From NCBI RefSeq assembly GCF_000518265.1, contig NZ_JADG01000010.1, positions 1 to 64,000 on the forward strand: a stretch of 64,000 nucleotides of DNA, in the 5' to 3' direction. Position 1 is the first letter of the stretch. Each line of letters begins with the position of its first letter. Source of the stretch: Actinomadura oligospora ATCC 43269 (GTDB taxonomy: Bacteria > Actinomycetota > Actinomycetes > Streptosporangiales > Streptosporangiaceae). The translations under genes and the position numbers were made by a program. The notes below the pieces were generated by a model, which saw nothing but the letters and a program-made list of their open reading frames with translations, was not told the origin of the DNA and did not search any database. Below, piece by piece: positions 23,199 to 32,292 of this stretch.

Positions 23199-24473
23199 TC
23201 AGGCGTGCACGGCGGTGTCGACGGTGGTGCGGACGGCGGCGACCGACTCGGCCAGCAGCCCCAGCCCTTCGGTCAGCTCCTCGGACGTGGTGGTCAGCGG
23301 CGGCAGCAGCTTCACGACCTCGTCGTTCGGCCCGGACGTCTCCATCAGCAGGCCGCGGCCGAACGCCTCGGCGCAGATCCGCGAGGCCGTTTCCGGGTCA
23401 CGGGTCTCCATACCCCAGACCAGGCCGCGTCCACGCACGTCGGCGATCGCGCCCGCGTGGTCCAGGGCGATCTCGTCCAGCGCCTGCTTGACCTGCAGGC
23501 CCTTGGCCAGGGTCTGCTTCTCCATGCCCCCGTCCGTCCACTGGTCCTCCAGGGCGCCGACGGCCGTGACGAACGCCGGGTTGAAGCCGCGGAAGGTGCC
23601 GTTGTGCTCGCCGGGCTCCCAGACGTCCAGGTCACGACGCATCAGGGTGATCGCGAACGGCAGGCCGTACCCCGACAGGGACTTGGACAAACAGACGATG
23701 TCGGGCTCGATCCCGGCGTCCTCGAAGCTGAAGAACGGCCCGGTCCGGCCACAGCCCATCTGGACGTCGTCGACGATCAGCAGGATCCCGTGCCGCCTGC
23801 ACAGGTCGGCGAGCCCGCGCAGCCACTCGGGGGAGGCCACGTTGATGCCGCCCTCGCCCTGGACGGTCTCCACGATCACCGCGGCGGGCTTGTCCAGGCC
23901 GCTGCCGGAGTCGCCCAGCATCGTCTCGAACAGCAGGAAGTCGGGGGTGCGGCCGTCGAGGTAGTTGTCGTAGGGCATCGCGACGCCGTGGCCCAGCGGG
24001 ACGCCCGCGCCGGTCCGCTTCATCGAGTTGCCGGTCACCGCGAGCGCGCCGAGCGTCATGCCGTGGAAGGCGTTGGTGAACGACACGACCGTCTCGCGGC
24101 CGGTGTACTTGCGGGCCAGTTTCAGCGCCGCCTCGACCGCGTGGTTTCCGGCCGGGCCCGGGAACTGGACCTTGTAGTCGAGCCCACGGGGTTTCAGGAC
24201 GATCTCCTCGAAACGCTCCAGGAACCGGCGTTTCGCGGCGGTGTGCATGTCGAGCGAGTGGACGATGTCGTCCGCGACGAGATAGTCGAGAAGGCGCTGT
24301 TTCAGAGCGGGATCGTTGTGTCCGTAGTTGAGCGTTCCGGCGCCGGCGAAGAAATCGAGGAACGTGCGGCCGTTCTCGTCGGTGATGCGGCTGCCCCGCG
24401 CGGTGGTGAACACAGTGGGCCAGCCTCGGCAATAACCGCGGACTTCCGATTCCAGGCGCGCGAAAACGTCCAT
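23199..24473 (-). CDS. ectB: Diaminobutyrate-2-oxoglutarate aminotransferase
   Basis: A 424-residue class-III PLP aminotransferase making L-2,4-diaminobutyrate from aspartate semialdehyde with glutamate as amino donor. Visible motifs: FFAGAGTLNYGHNDPALK, the cofactor-binding GNHAVEAALKLARKYTG, D235/D236 in LLIVDDVQMGCGRTG and Schiff-base K264 in CLSKSLSGYG. Length and sequence fit EctB, not a generic ornithine aminotransferase. GGAGG lies six bases ahead of the ATG. It begins 128 bp after ectA, across an unusual G-rich stretch. Confidence 0.96.
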   Translation of the reverse strand: MDVFARLESEVRGYCRGWPTVFTTARGSRITDENGRTFLDFFAGAGTLNYGHNDPALKQRLLDYLVADDIVHSLDMHTAAKRRFLERFEEIVLKPRGLDYKVQFPGPAGNHAVEAALKLARKYTGRETVVSFTNAFHGMTLGALAVTGNSMKRTGAGVPLGHGVAMPYDNYLDGRTPDFLLFETMLGDSGSGLDKPAAVIVETVQGEGGINVASPEWLRGLADLCRRHGILLIVDDVQMGCGRTGPFFSFEDAGIEPDIVCLSKSLSGYGLPFAITLMRRDLDVWEPGEHNGTFRGFNPAFVTAVGALEDQWTDGGMEKQTLAKGLQVKQALDEIALDHAGAIADVRGRGLVWGMETRDPETASRICAEAFGRGLLMETSGPNDEVVKLLPPLTTTSEELTEGLGLLAESVAAVRTTVDTAVHA

Positions 24474-24506
24474 CTGGACCTCCGGAGGTTGGAGCTTGCG
24501 TTTGGC

Positions 24507-24592
24507 GGGGTGGGTGAGCGTCGTCGGGGCGCGGAGGGGGGTGGACGGATGGAGCGGGGGAGCGTGCGCGGGGGAGCGGGGGGGCGTGCGGG
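24507..24592 (+). other. G-rich stretch between ectA and ectB with quadruplex potential
   Basis: The plus strand, template for the ect genes, has G-runs at 24556-24560, 24570-24574, 24578-24584 and 24590-24592, plus earlier runs of 4-6 G from 24507. The ectA-ectB transcript is correspondingly C-rich. No gene lies in this 128-bp gap. It could fold as a G-quadruplex on the template strand or act as a C-rich rut-like segment. Confidence 0.5.
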
Positions 24593-24601
24593 ACGGCGCG
24601 G

Positions 24602-25180
24602 TCAGTCCCTCCCCAGCGGGCCGATCCGGAACAGCACCTCGGGCTCGTGCCCGTCCAGAAGGTCTGATCCGAACAGCGGGGTACGGGTGAGCTCCGCGCC
24701 GAGGTCGCGGGCGAACGAGCTGAACAGGGCCGTGGAGGCGGCGTTGCTCGGGGTGACGGTCGCCTCCACGGCGCGGGCGCCACGGGGCGTCAGCCGGTCG
24801 GCGAGGCCGTCCAGCATGAGGCGCGCCAGGCCGCGTCCGCGCCGGGCCGGGTCGACCGCGACCTGCCAGACGAACAGCGTCTCGGGGGCGTCCGGCCGCA
24901 GGAACCCGGTGACGAATCCGCGCGGACGTCCGCCCTCGCGAACGGTGTCGTGATCGGCGTCAGGGTCATCGTCGTGAGTGGCGTCGCGGGCCACGATCGA
25001 GGTCGCCGCGAAGTCGCGGCACCACAGGGTGTAGCTGTAGGCGGAATTGACGTCGAGGACGCCCGACTCGCGCGCCATCCGCCATAGGTCCGGGCCGTCT
25101 CGCAGGGTCGGTTCCGCGAGGACGAATCCGGTGCCGGTATGGGCCCGGTTCGTGGTGGAACTCAGTGGTTGCACTGCCAT
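24602..25180 (-). CDS. ectA: L-2,4-diaminobutyric acid acetyltransferase
   Basis: A 192-residue GNAT acetyltransferase that acetylates the gamma-amino group of diaminobutyrate. The acetyl-CoA loop is in VAVDPARRGRGLARLML; the EctA-typical N-terminal part has SGVLDVNSAYSYTLWCRDF, and ATVTPSNAASTALFSSFAR follows. An insert of about 20 residues rich in Asp/His (THDDDPDADHD) lengthens the protein slightly. First gene of ectABCD; its promoter must lie in the AT-richer stretch upstream of 25180. Confidence 0.95.
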   Translation of the reverse strand: MAVQPLSSTTNRAHTGTGFVLAEPTLRDGPDLWRMARESGVLDVNSAYSYTLWCRDFAATSIVARDATHDDDPDADHDTVREGGRPRGFVTGFLRPDAPETLFVWQVAVDPARRGRGLARLMLDGLADRLTPRGARAVEATVTPSNAASTALFSSFARDLGAELTRTPLFGSDLLDGHEPEVLFRIGPLGRD

Positions 25181-25291
25181 GAACAGGCAACTTAGCGAAT
25201 CCTGGAGACCATCGTAATTTTTCGTTATCTTCAGGATGTTTGGCGAACCTACGGGCGGGTAGGGTGACCTGCTTGCATTTTTCGGGAATGC

Positions 25292-25313
25292 ACACCGCGC
25301 ATTACGGCGGTGT
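25292..25313. promoter_or_regulatory. Inverted repeat in the ectA upstream region
   Basis: Perfect 7-bp arms ACACCGC (25292-25298) and GCGGTGT (25307-25313) around 8 bp, about 112 bp ahead of the ectA start. It could be an operator or a leader hairpin. Confidence 0.35.
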
Positions 25314-25443
25314 TTCGGAACGCTCTAATCGCGGTCTGTCCAGGGGAGACGCCGGGCTCCCGGGTCGCGGCCCGGGGCCGTCCCGGCGCAGGGGGATCCC
25401 CCGCCCCGGCGGCGCCCGGTCCGGGAACGTCCGGTCTCAATTG

Positions 25444-25459
25444 TGTGAGGTGAATCACA
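25444..25459. promoter_or_regulatory. Crp/GlxR-like site upstream of ectA
   Basis: TGTGAGGTGAATCACA matches the Crp core TGTGA-N6-TCACA exactly and the GlxR form TGTGANNTANNTCACA at all but one position. It lies 264 bp ahead of ectA. An overlapping 7-bp repeat GAGGTGA/TCACCTC (25447-25466) extends the symmetry. Regulation of ect genes by a cAMP receptor protein is inference. Confidence 0.5.
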
Positions 25460-25549
25460 TCACCTCGATGTCATCTCCAAGGACGCTGAACGCGTCGTCC
25501 GCGCCACCGCCCAGAGGGGTCACGGTAGGGGCACACCCGCGAACGCGAA

Positions 25550-25577
25550 AGGGCCCCACGCCGAAGCGCGGGACCCT
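25550..25577 (-). terminator. Terminator hairpin of the second prolyl aminopeptidase gene
   Basis: On the minus strand AGGGTCCCGCGC, a TTCG loop and GCGTGGGGCCCT form a 12-bp stem with two mismatched pairs, followed by TTTCGCG. It lies about 54 bp beyond the stop at 25631. Confidence 0.7.
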
Positions 25578-25630
25578 CGTGGCGGAACGCCCTCCCGGCG
25601 GCCCGGGGGCGGCGGGGAAGGGGAACCGGG

Positions 25631-26605
25631 TCAGTCCTGGTCGGCGAACCGGTCGGTCGCCTCGATGAGGTGGTGCAGGATGCCCGGCTCGTTGTAGGCG
25701 TGGCCCGCGTCCGGCACCAGGTGGAACTCGGCCTCCGGCCACGCCCGGTGCAGGTCCCAGGCCGTCGCGGGAGGGGTGCACACGTCGTACCGGCCCTGCA
25801 CGATCACCGCCGGGATGTGCCGGATCTTGTCGACGTTCCCGATCAGCTGCTCGTACTCGAAGAACCCGTCGTTGACGAAGTAGTGGTTCTCGATCCGGGC
25901 GAACGTGACCGCGTAGTCGGGCTCGTCGAACCCGGCGACCCGCTCCGGGTTCGGCAGCAGCGACACCGTCGCGCCCTCCCAGGTGGCCCACGCGCGCGCC
26001 GCCGCCACCCGCGTCTCGCGGTCGTGGGAGTTCAGCCGCTCGTGGTAGGCCTCCAGCATGTTCTCCCGCTCCTCCTCGGGGATCGGCGCGACGTACTGCT
26101 CCCAGAGGTCGGGGAACAGCAGCGACGCCCCCTCCTCGTAGAACCAGGTCAGCTCGAACGGGCGGAGCGTGAAGATGCCGCGCAGCACCAGCCCGGACGA
26201 CCGCTCCGGGTGCGTCTGCGCGTACGCCAGGGCCAGGGCGCTGCCCCACGACCCGCCGAACAGCAGCCACCGGTCGATGCCGAGGTGCTCGCGCAGCCGC
26301 TCCATGTCCGCGACGAGGTTCCAGGTGGTGTTGTTCTCCAGCGACACCGACGGGTCGGACGCGTTCGGCGTGCTGCGTCCGCAGTTGCGCTGGTCGAACA
26401 GGACGATCCGGTACTTCGCCGGATCGAACTGCCGCCGGTGGTCCGGGGAGCAGCCGCCGCCCGGCCCGCCATGGATCATCACGACCGGTTTCCCGTCCGG
26501 GTTGCCGCACGTCTCCCAATACACCTGGTCGCCGTCGCCCACGTCGAGCATCCCGCTGTCGTAGGGCTCGATCGGCGGGTAAAGGGTGCGCAGCTCGGTT
26601 GCCAT
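25631..26605 (-). CDS. pip: Prolyl aminopeptidase (alpha/beta hydrolase, S33), copy 2
   Basis: A 324-residue proline iminopeptidase, paralogous to the gene at 15692-16645. The same landmarks appear: IHGGPGGGCSPDHR, nucleophile S119 in FGGSWGSALAL, GRYDVCTPP and PDAGHAYNEPG. The internal cap region differs clearly, with FYEEGASLLFPDLWEQYV. ATG 26605 follows GGGAG with 6-nt spacing, better than the TTG two codons upstream. It is a single-gene unit ended by its own terminator. Confidence 0.93.
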   Translation of the reverse strand: MATELRTLYPPIEPYDSGMLDVGDGDQVYWETCGNPDGKPVVMIHGGPGGGCSPDHRRQFDPAKYRIVLFDQRNCGRSTPNASDPSVSLENNTTWNLVADMERLREHLGIDRWLLFGGSWGSALALAYAQTHPERSSGLVLRGIFTLRPFELTWFYEEGASLLFPDLWEQYVAPIPEEERENMLEAYHERLNSHDRETRVAAARAWATWEGATVSLLPNPERVAGFDEPDYAVTFARIENHYFVNDGFFEYEQLIGNVDKIRHIPAVIVQGRYDVCTPPATAWDLHRAWPEAEFHLVPDAGHAYNEPGILHHLIEATDRFADQD

Positions 26606-27033
26606 GCTCAACTCCCGTCAAGGACTGCCTGGTGATGGGCCGGCCGGGGCATGCGCGGGCGCCCCCGGTCGCGCCTGTCGCCCAACGTAGCGGGCGGACG
26701 CGCCGCCGACCCGTCCCGGGATCCCGCAGGCTCCGGGAACCGCCCGTCCCGTCCCCGGAGCGGGACGGGGTGATCGCCGGGAATCGGCCGCCGGACGAGT
26801 CCGGCTGTAGGGGAGTGAGCTGTGATTTTCTCCGGTGCCCCCGCCGACAGGAGATCGTGAGGATCAAGGAACGGAACCCCAAACTGGGCAAACGCTCTAC
26901 GTGGCGGCACTAGAGTGCCTTTGGTGAGCGAAGCGACGAGCCGTGCGGCGGGGGGCGCCGCGATCGCGAAGGAGTCCCCCGAACGACAGGCCCGCCCCGG
27001 GTCACGGCTCGCTGACTCCAGGCGAGGGATGCG
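26606..27033. other. 428-bp region upstream of the coiled-coil gene
   Basis: From 26606 to about 26880 I see no gene and no clear signal. From 26911 a -10-like TAGAGT introduces a short reading frame (26924-27037) described separately. Confidence 0.5.
26911..26916 (+). promoter_or_regulatory. -10 element TAGAGT for a leaderless transcript
   Basis: TAGAGT is followed 7 nt later by GTG (26924). The same hexamer is the -10 of the promoter ahead of parA (33282-33287). The -35 is not convincing. The spacing predicts transcription starting at or next to the GTG. Confidence 0.4.
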
Positions 27034-27037
27034 GTGA
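26924..27037 (+). CDS. Putative 37-residue leader peptide before the coiled-coil gene
   Basis: A short frame starting GTG 26924 (VSEATSRAAGG...) and ending RRGMR just before a TGA at 27035-27037, which overlaps the GTG start of the coiled-coil gene by two bases (GGTGA). It has no ribosome site but an ideally placed -10, so it may be translated as a leaderless leader and couple translation into the downstream gene. Composition is Ala/Arg/Ser-rich and I recognise no family, so it may be a regulatory ORF rather than a functional peptide. A chance ORF cannot be excluded. Confidence 0.35.
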   Translation: MSEATSRAAGGAAIAKESPERQARPGSRLADSRRGMR

Positions 27038-29124
27038 GCGAACTGAACGGATCCGGCGGCTCGCGCGGGGTCCCGGGCGCCGATTCGTCCTGGCCCGTGC
27101 TCGGCCGCGACACCGCCCCCCGGACGGACGTTCCGGCGCAGGCGGGCGGGCCGGCGAACGGGCAGGTCGTCCCCGGTCAGGTGGTGCCCGGACAGGTCGT
27201 CCAGAGCCTCCACGGGCAGGGCGCGAACGGCCAGAGCGCGAACGGGCACGGCACGAGCGGACACGCCCCGGGGGAGGCCGCCGAGGCCCAGCCGTGGGAC
27301 ATCGTCGAGCGCCTCCGGCAGATGGCCGACCTCATAGGGGACGCGCTGTCGGCCGGCGAGCGCAAGGTCGAGCAGAGCCAGAACGACGCGGCCACGCAGG
27401 TCGCGACCGTCCAGGCGGAGAAGGAGTCGGCGCAGCGCGACGCCGCCGCCGCGTGGGGCGAGGTGCAGCGGGCGCGCGGGCAGGCCGAGCAGGCCGACCG
27501 CCGCGCCGTCGACGCCGAGCGCCGGGTGGCCGAGGCGCAGGCGGAGGCCGCCGCGCAGCTCCAGGCCGTCCAGTCGGACGCCGCGGCCCAGATCAGCACG
27601 GCGCAGACCGAGTCGGCCGCGCAGGTCCAGGCGCTCCAGGCCGAGAAGGAGACCGCGCAGCGCGACGCCGCCGCCGCGTGGGGCGAGGTGCAGCGGGCGC
27701 GCGGGCAGGCCGAGCAGGCCGACCGCCGAGCCGTCGACGCCGAGCGCCGCATGGCCGAGGCGCAGGCCGAGTCGGCCGCGCAGGTCCAGGCCCTCCAGGC
27801 CGAGAAGGAGACCGCCCAGCGCGACGCCGCCGCCGCCTGGAACCAGGCCCAGCAGGGCCGCCAGCAGGCCGACCAGGCCCGCGCGCAGATGGAGCAGGCG
27901 CAGGTCCAGGCCGAGCAGTCCCGGGTCCAGGCCGAGCAGGCCCGGCAGCAGGAGCAGCAGGCCCGCACCGCGATGGAGCAGGCCCGGCAGCAGGAACAGC
28001 AGGCCCGCACCGGCATGGAGCAGGCCCGCCAGCAGGAGCAGCAGGCGCGCGCCGAGGCGCAGGCCGCGGCCGGACGCGCCGAGGCCGCCGAGCGCCGCAC
28101 CGCCGAGGCCGAGGCGACCGTCCGGCAGGCGATGACCCAGCGGGACCAGATGAGCGAGGCCCGCGACGACGCCCTGCGCGCCGTCGAGGACGCCGTCGCC
28201 GCCCGCCGCGCCGTGGAGTCCGAGCGCGACCGGATGGCCGAGCAGGCGGGCGAGCTGTCCCGGGCGCTGGAGGGCGCGCGCGGCGAGCTCGCGCAGGTCC
28301 GCGCCAAGCTCGCCGACGCCGAGATGCAGGCGCAGAACCTGCAGCACGCCGTCGCCGCGGCCGCCAAGGAGTCCGAGGAGGCGCGCAACCTCGCGCAGGC
28401 CGCCGAGACCCGGATGCGCGCCGCCGAGGCCCGCGCGAACGAGGCCGAGCGCCGCACCCAGGAGTTCGAGGTCCGCGCCAAGGCCGCCGAGAGCCGCGCC
28501 GCCGAGAGCGAGCGCCGCACCCAGGAGGCCGCCCAGCGGGCCGGGGAGTCCGACCGCCGCGGGCAGGCCGCCGAGAGCCGGATGAAGGCGGCCGAGTCCC
28601 GCGCCGCCGAGGCCGAGCGGCGGCTCGCCGACGGCGACCGGCGCGCCGTGGAGGCCGAACGCCGCGCGGAGGCGGCCGAGGCCGAGCGCAAGCAGGCCCT
28701 CGACACGGCCGCGCAGACCCTGGAGGCCGCCAAGCAGGCCGAACGGGAACGGGACGGCGCCAACGCCGCTCTGGAGGCCGCCGCCCGGGACCGCGAGGGC
28801 GCCGTCCAGGCGCAGGCCCGCTCGGAGTCCGAGCTGACCATCGCCCGCGGACGCGCCGACACCGCCGCCCGCGAGCGCGACCAGGCGTCCGCCGCGATGC
28901 GGCAGATCGCCACCGAGCGGGACGCGATCGCCGAGAAGCTCGCCGAACGCGACCAGTGGGTCGACCAGCTCGCCCAGGCCGTCACCGAGCAGCGCGCGCA
29001 GATCGCCGAGCTCACCCAGGAGCGGGACGCCGCCAAGCAGGCGTCCGAGCAGGCCCGCGGGCTCATCGACGAGCTGACCCGCCAGCTCCGCACGATCATG
29101 CCCTCCGGAGCCCCGCCCCGCTGA
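27034..29124 (+). CDS. Large Ala/Gln/Glu/Arg-rich coiled-coil protein
   Basis: A 696-residue protein. Residues 1-85 are Gly/Ser/Gln-rich and probably disordered (NGQVVPGQVVPGQVVQ, then NGQSANGHGTSGH). Residues ~90-690 are almost pure heptad-type coiled coil, dominated by Ala, Glu, Gln and Arg, with internal repeats (ETAQRDAAAAWGEVQRARG...). No membrane span, enzyme motif or DNA-binding domain is seen. The build recalls actinobacterial cytoskeletal or polar-growth proteins (Scy/FilP/DivIVA-like), but I cannot assign it. Start GTG 27034 is preceded by GAGGG at 8 nt. It lies alone, 500 bp ahead of pyrG. Confidence 0.8.
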   Translation: MSELNGSGGSRGVPGADSSWPVLGRDTAPRTDVPAQAGGPANGQVVPGQVVPGQVVQSLHGQGANGQSANGHGTSGHAPGEAAEAQPWDIVERLRQMADLIGDALSAGERKVEQSQNDAATQVATVQAEKESAQRDAAAAWGEVQRARGQAEQADRRAVDAERRVAEAQAEAAAQLQAVQSDAAAQISTAQTESAAQVQALQAEKETAQRDAAAAWGEVQRARGQAEQADRRAVDAERRMAEAQAESAAQVQALQAEKETAQRDAAAAWNQAQQGRQQADQARAQMEQAQVQAEQSRVQAEQARQQEQQARTAMEQARQQEQQARTGMEQARQQEQQARAEAQAAAGRAEAAERRTAEAEATVRQAMTQRDQMSEARDDALRAVEDAVAARRAVESERDRMAEQAGELSRALEGARGELAQVRAKLADAEMQAQNLQHAVAAAAKESEEARNLAQAAETRMRAAEARANEAERRTQEFEVRAKAAESRAAESERRTQEAAQRAGESDRRGQAAESRMKAAESRAAEAERRLADGDRRAVEAERRAEAAEAERKQALDTAAQTLEAAKQAERERDGANAALEAAARDREGAVQAQARSESELTIARGRADTAARERDQASAAMRQIATERDAIAEKLAERDQWVDQLAQAVTEQRAQIAELTQERDAAKQASEQARGLIDELTRQLRTIMPSGAPPR
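27402..27840 (+). repeat. Intragenic direct repeats within the coiled-coil gene
   Basis: A block of about 140 bp at ~27402-27540 recurs with few changes at ~27625-27765, and its first ~55 bp again at ~27783-27840. Each encodes the same coiled-coil module (AEKE-x-AQRDAAAAWGEVQ and QADRRAVDAERR). DNA identity is high enough to suggest recent internal duplication and to make the region recombination-prone. Confidence 0.8.
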
Positions 29125-29523
29125 CCGACGGCCCCCATGGCCCCCACGGCCCCTGAAGCTCCCACAGCCCCCGGCCCCCGCGAAGGTCCCTCCAGACCCA
29201 CAGCGCGGGCTGGGGGTTGTTCCGTGCAAGACCCGTCACCGCCCGTTCCGCGCGGCATCCGGCCGTCCGGGGCCGCCACCGACCGTCCGGGGGTGTGTCC
29301 GTTCCGGACCGCCACCGTCCGCTCTGGGGCCGCCAACGGCCGTCCCGGGGGCGTCTGCCAGTCCGGGGTCACCGGTGGCTCAGGAGGGATCCGGACCCTT
29401 CGGAGTGCCACCGGCTGACGACGGATCGCTGGTGTCGGCGCCGGGAAGGGGAGCGAGACGGGGCCGCGGACCACCGGAAACGCCCCGATGTGGGGAGGGA
29501 CACGCCTGTCCGGGGTCGTCCCG

Positions 29524-29552
29524 GATGTCGCGCCGCCGACGAGTGATATTCT
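29524..29552 (+). promoter_or_regulatory. Possible pyrG promoter
   Basis: GATGTC (29524-29529), 17 bp, then TATTCT (29547-29552) inside an AT-rich GTGATATTCT. The -10 is good for this genome, the -35 poor. It would give a leader of about 65 nt before the TTG start at 29623. Confidence 0.4.
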
Positions 29553-29557
29553 GGTGG

Positions 29558-29613
29558 CCCGTGGACAGTGCGGTACCGATTTCCGGTTTCATCCGCCTCG
29601 TATCGACCACGGG
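29558..29613 (+). promoter_or_regulatory. Inverted repeat in the pyrG leader touching the ribosome site
   Basis: CCCGTGG (29558-29564) is complementary to CCACGGG (29607-29613). The right arm shares its GGG with the ribosome site GGGAGAG (29611-29617). Pairing would partly hide the site. It is only 7 bp with a long loop, so it may be chance. Confidence 0.3.
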
Positions 29614-29622
29614 AGAGTCTTC

Positions 29623-31307
<1,685 letters not shown>

Positions 31308-31311
<4 letters not shown>

Positions 31312-31982
31312 CCGGCCCCGAGACCGGCCCGGACGCCGGGCCGGTGAGCGGGTTCGGCCCCGGCGACGTCCGGGACGTCCCGGAGCGCTGGCACACCGAG
31401 GACGCCGACGAGGTCTTCGCCGGGCACATCTTCCGTGTCCGGCGGGACCGGGTCCGCATGCCGAACGGCGCGGGCACCGAGCTCGTCGGCCGGGACGTCA
31501 TCGAGCACCCCGGCTCGGTCGGCGTCATCGCCCTGGACGAGCAGGGGCGCGTCCTGCTGCTGCGCCAGTACCGGCACCCGGTCGGCCACTACCTGTGGGA
31601 GGCCCCGGCCGGTCTGCGTGACGTGGACGGCGAGCCCCTGCACGTCCTCGCCGCCCGCGAGCTGCTGGAGGAGGCCGGGTACGAGGCCGGCCGCTGGGAC
31701 GTCCTGGTGGACCTGTTCCCGTCGTCCGGCATGTCGGACGAGCGGACCCGGATCTTCCTGGCCCGCGACCTCACCGAGGTCCCGGCCGAGGAGATCGACT
31801 TCGAGCGGGTGCACGAGGAGGCCGACATGCCGGTGGTGTGGGTGCCGCTGGACGAGGCCGTCCGCAAGGCGCTCGCCGGCGGGCTGCACAACATGATCGC
31901 CGTCACCGGGGTGCTCGCAGCGCACGCGGCGAGCGCCGACGGCTTCGCCGGCCTGCGCCCGGTGGAGGCCCCCGAGGGCTGA
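31308..31982 (+). CDS. Nudix hydrolase, ADP-ribose pyrophosphatase type
   Basis: A 224-residue nudix enzyme. The nudix box is GLRDVDGEPLHVLAARELLE followed by EAG; upstream, RQYRHPVGHYLWEAPAG is typical of ADP-ribose pyrophosphatases, which split ADP-ribose to AMP and ribose 5-phosphate. GTG 31308 overlaps the pyrG stop. The place between pyrG and xerD is conserved in actinomycetes, so co-transcription with pyrG is likely. Confidence 0.92.
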
Positions 31983-32292
31983 CCTCCCGGGCCGTGATCC
32001 CCGGGGCGTCGACCTCCCGGGCCCCGATGCCCGGGGACATCGCCGAATCGTTATCGCCGACGCCCCGCCGTCCCCAGGACGCGCGGGGCGTTGGCGTAAC
32101 CTCGCGGGCCCGGAGGGGGCATGATGGGCCGGGGCGGACGTCACCCGCGCCGCCCCGCCCCCGAAACGACCGTCCAGAACGAGGTCCGCACTGACTCCGA
32201 GCACGACCGGCCGCGGCGCCGCGCACCCCGAGGCCGCCCGCCCCGGGCGCGCCGCCCCGGAGGCCGCCTCCGGCACGGCGCTGGAGTCGACC

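Larger units (their letters stand above)
25181..25630. other. 450-bp intergenic region upstream of ectA
   Basis: No gene is supported. The part next to ectA (25190-25290) is unusually AT-rich for this genome and is the likely ect promoter region. Further up are an inverted repeat ACACCGC/GCGGTGT (25292-25313), a Crp/GlxR-like site (25444-25459) and the terminator of the next gene (25550-25577). No clear -35/-10 pair or GlnR box could be fixed. Confidence 0.6.
29125..29622. other. 498-bp region between the coiled-coil gene and pyrG
   Basis: No coding region is supported. The first ~360 bp are GC-rich with short repeats of GTCCGG/CCGGGG type. From 29524 there is a possible pyrG promoter and a leader with an inverted repeat reaching into the ribosome-binding site. 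Confidence 0.5.

Noticed and set aside
25200..25260. GlnR-type site in the AT-rich region before ectA
   Set aside because: GTAAT and GTTAT occur but not with the GTNAC-N6-GAAAC spacing.
25260..25440. Riboswitch in the ectA upstream region
   Set aside because: Several short stems can be drawn, but no conserved core of a known class (for example c-di-AMP) could be matched, and the distance and orientation to ectA are doubtful.
26608..29229. Very long open frame on the minus strand opposite the coiled-coil gene
   Set aside because: It is Leu/Gly/Arg-rich with no domain, an expected mirror of the Ala/Gln/Arg codons of the real gene, and has no ribosome site.
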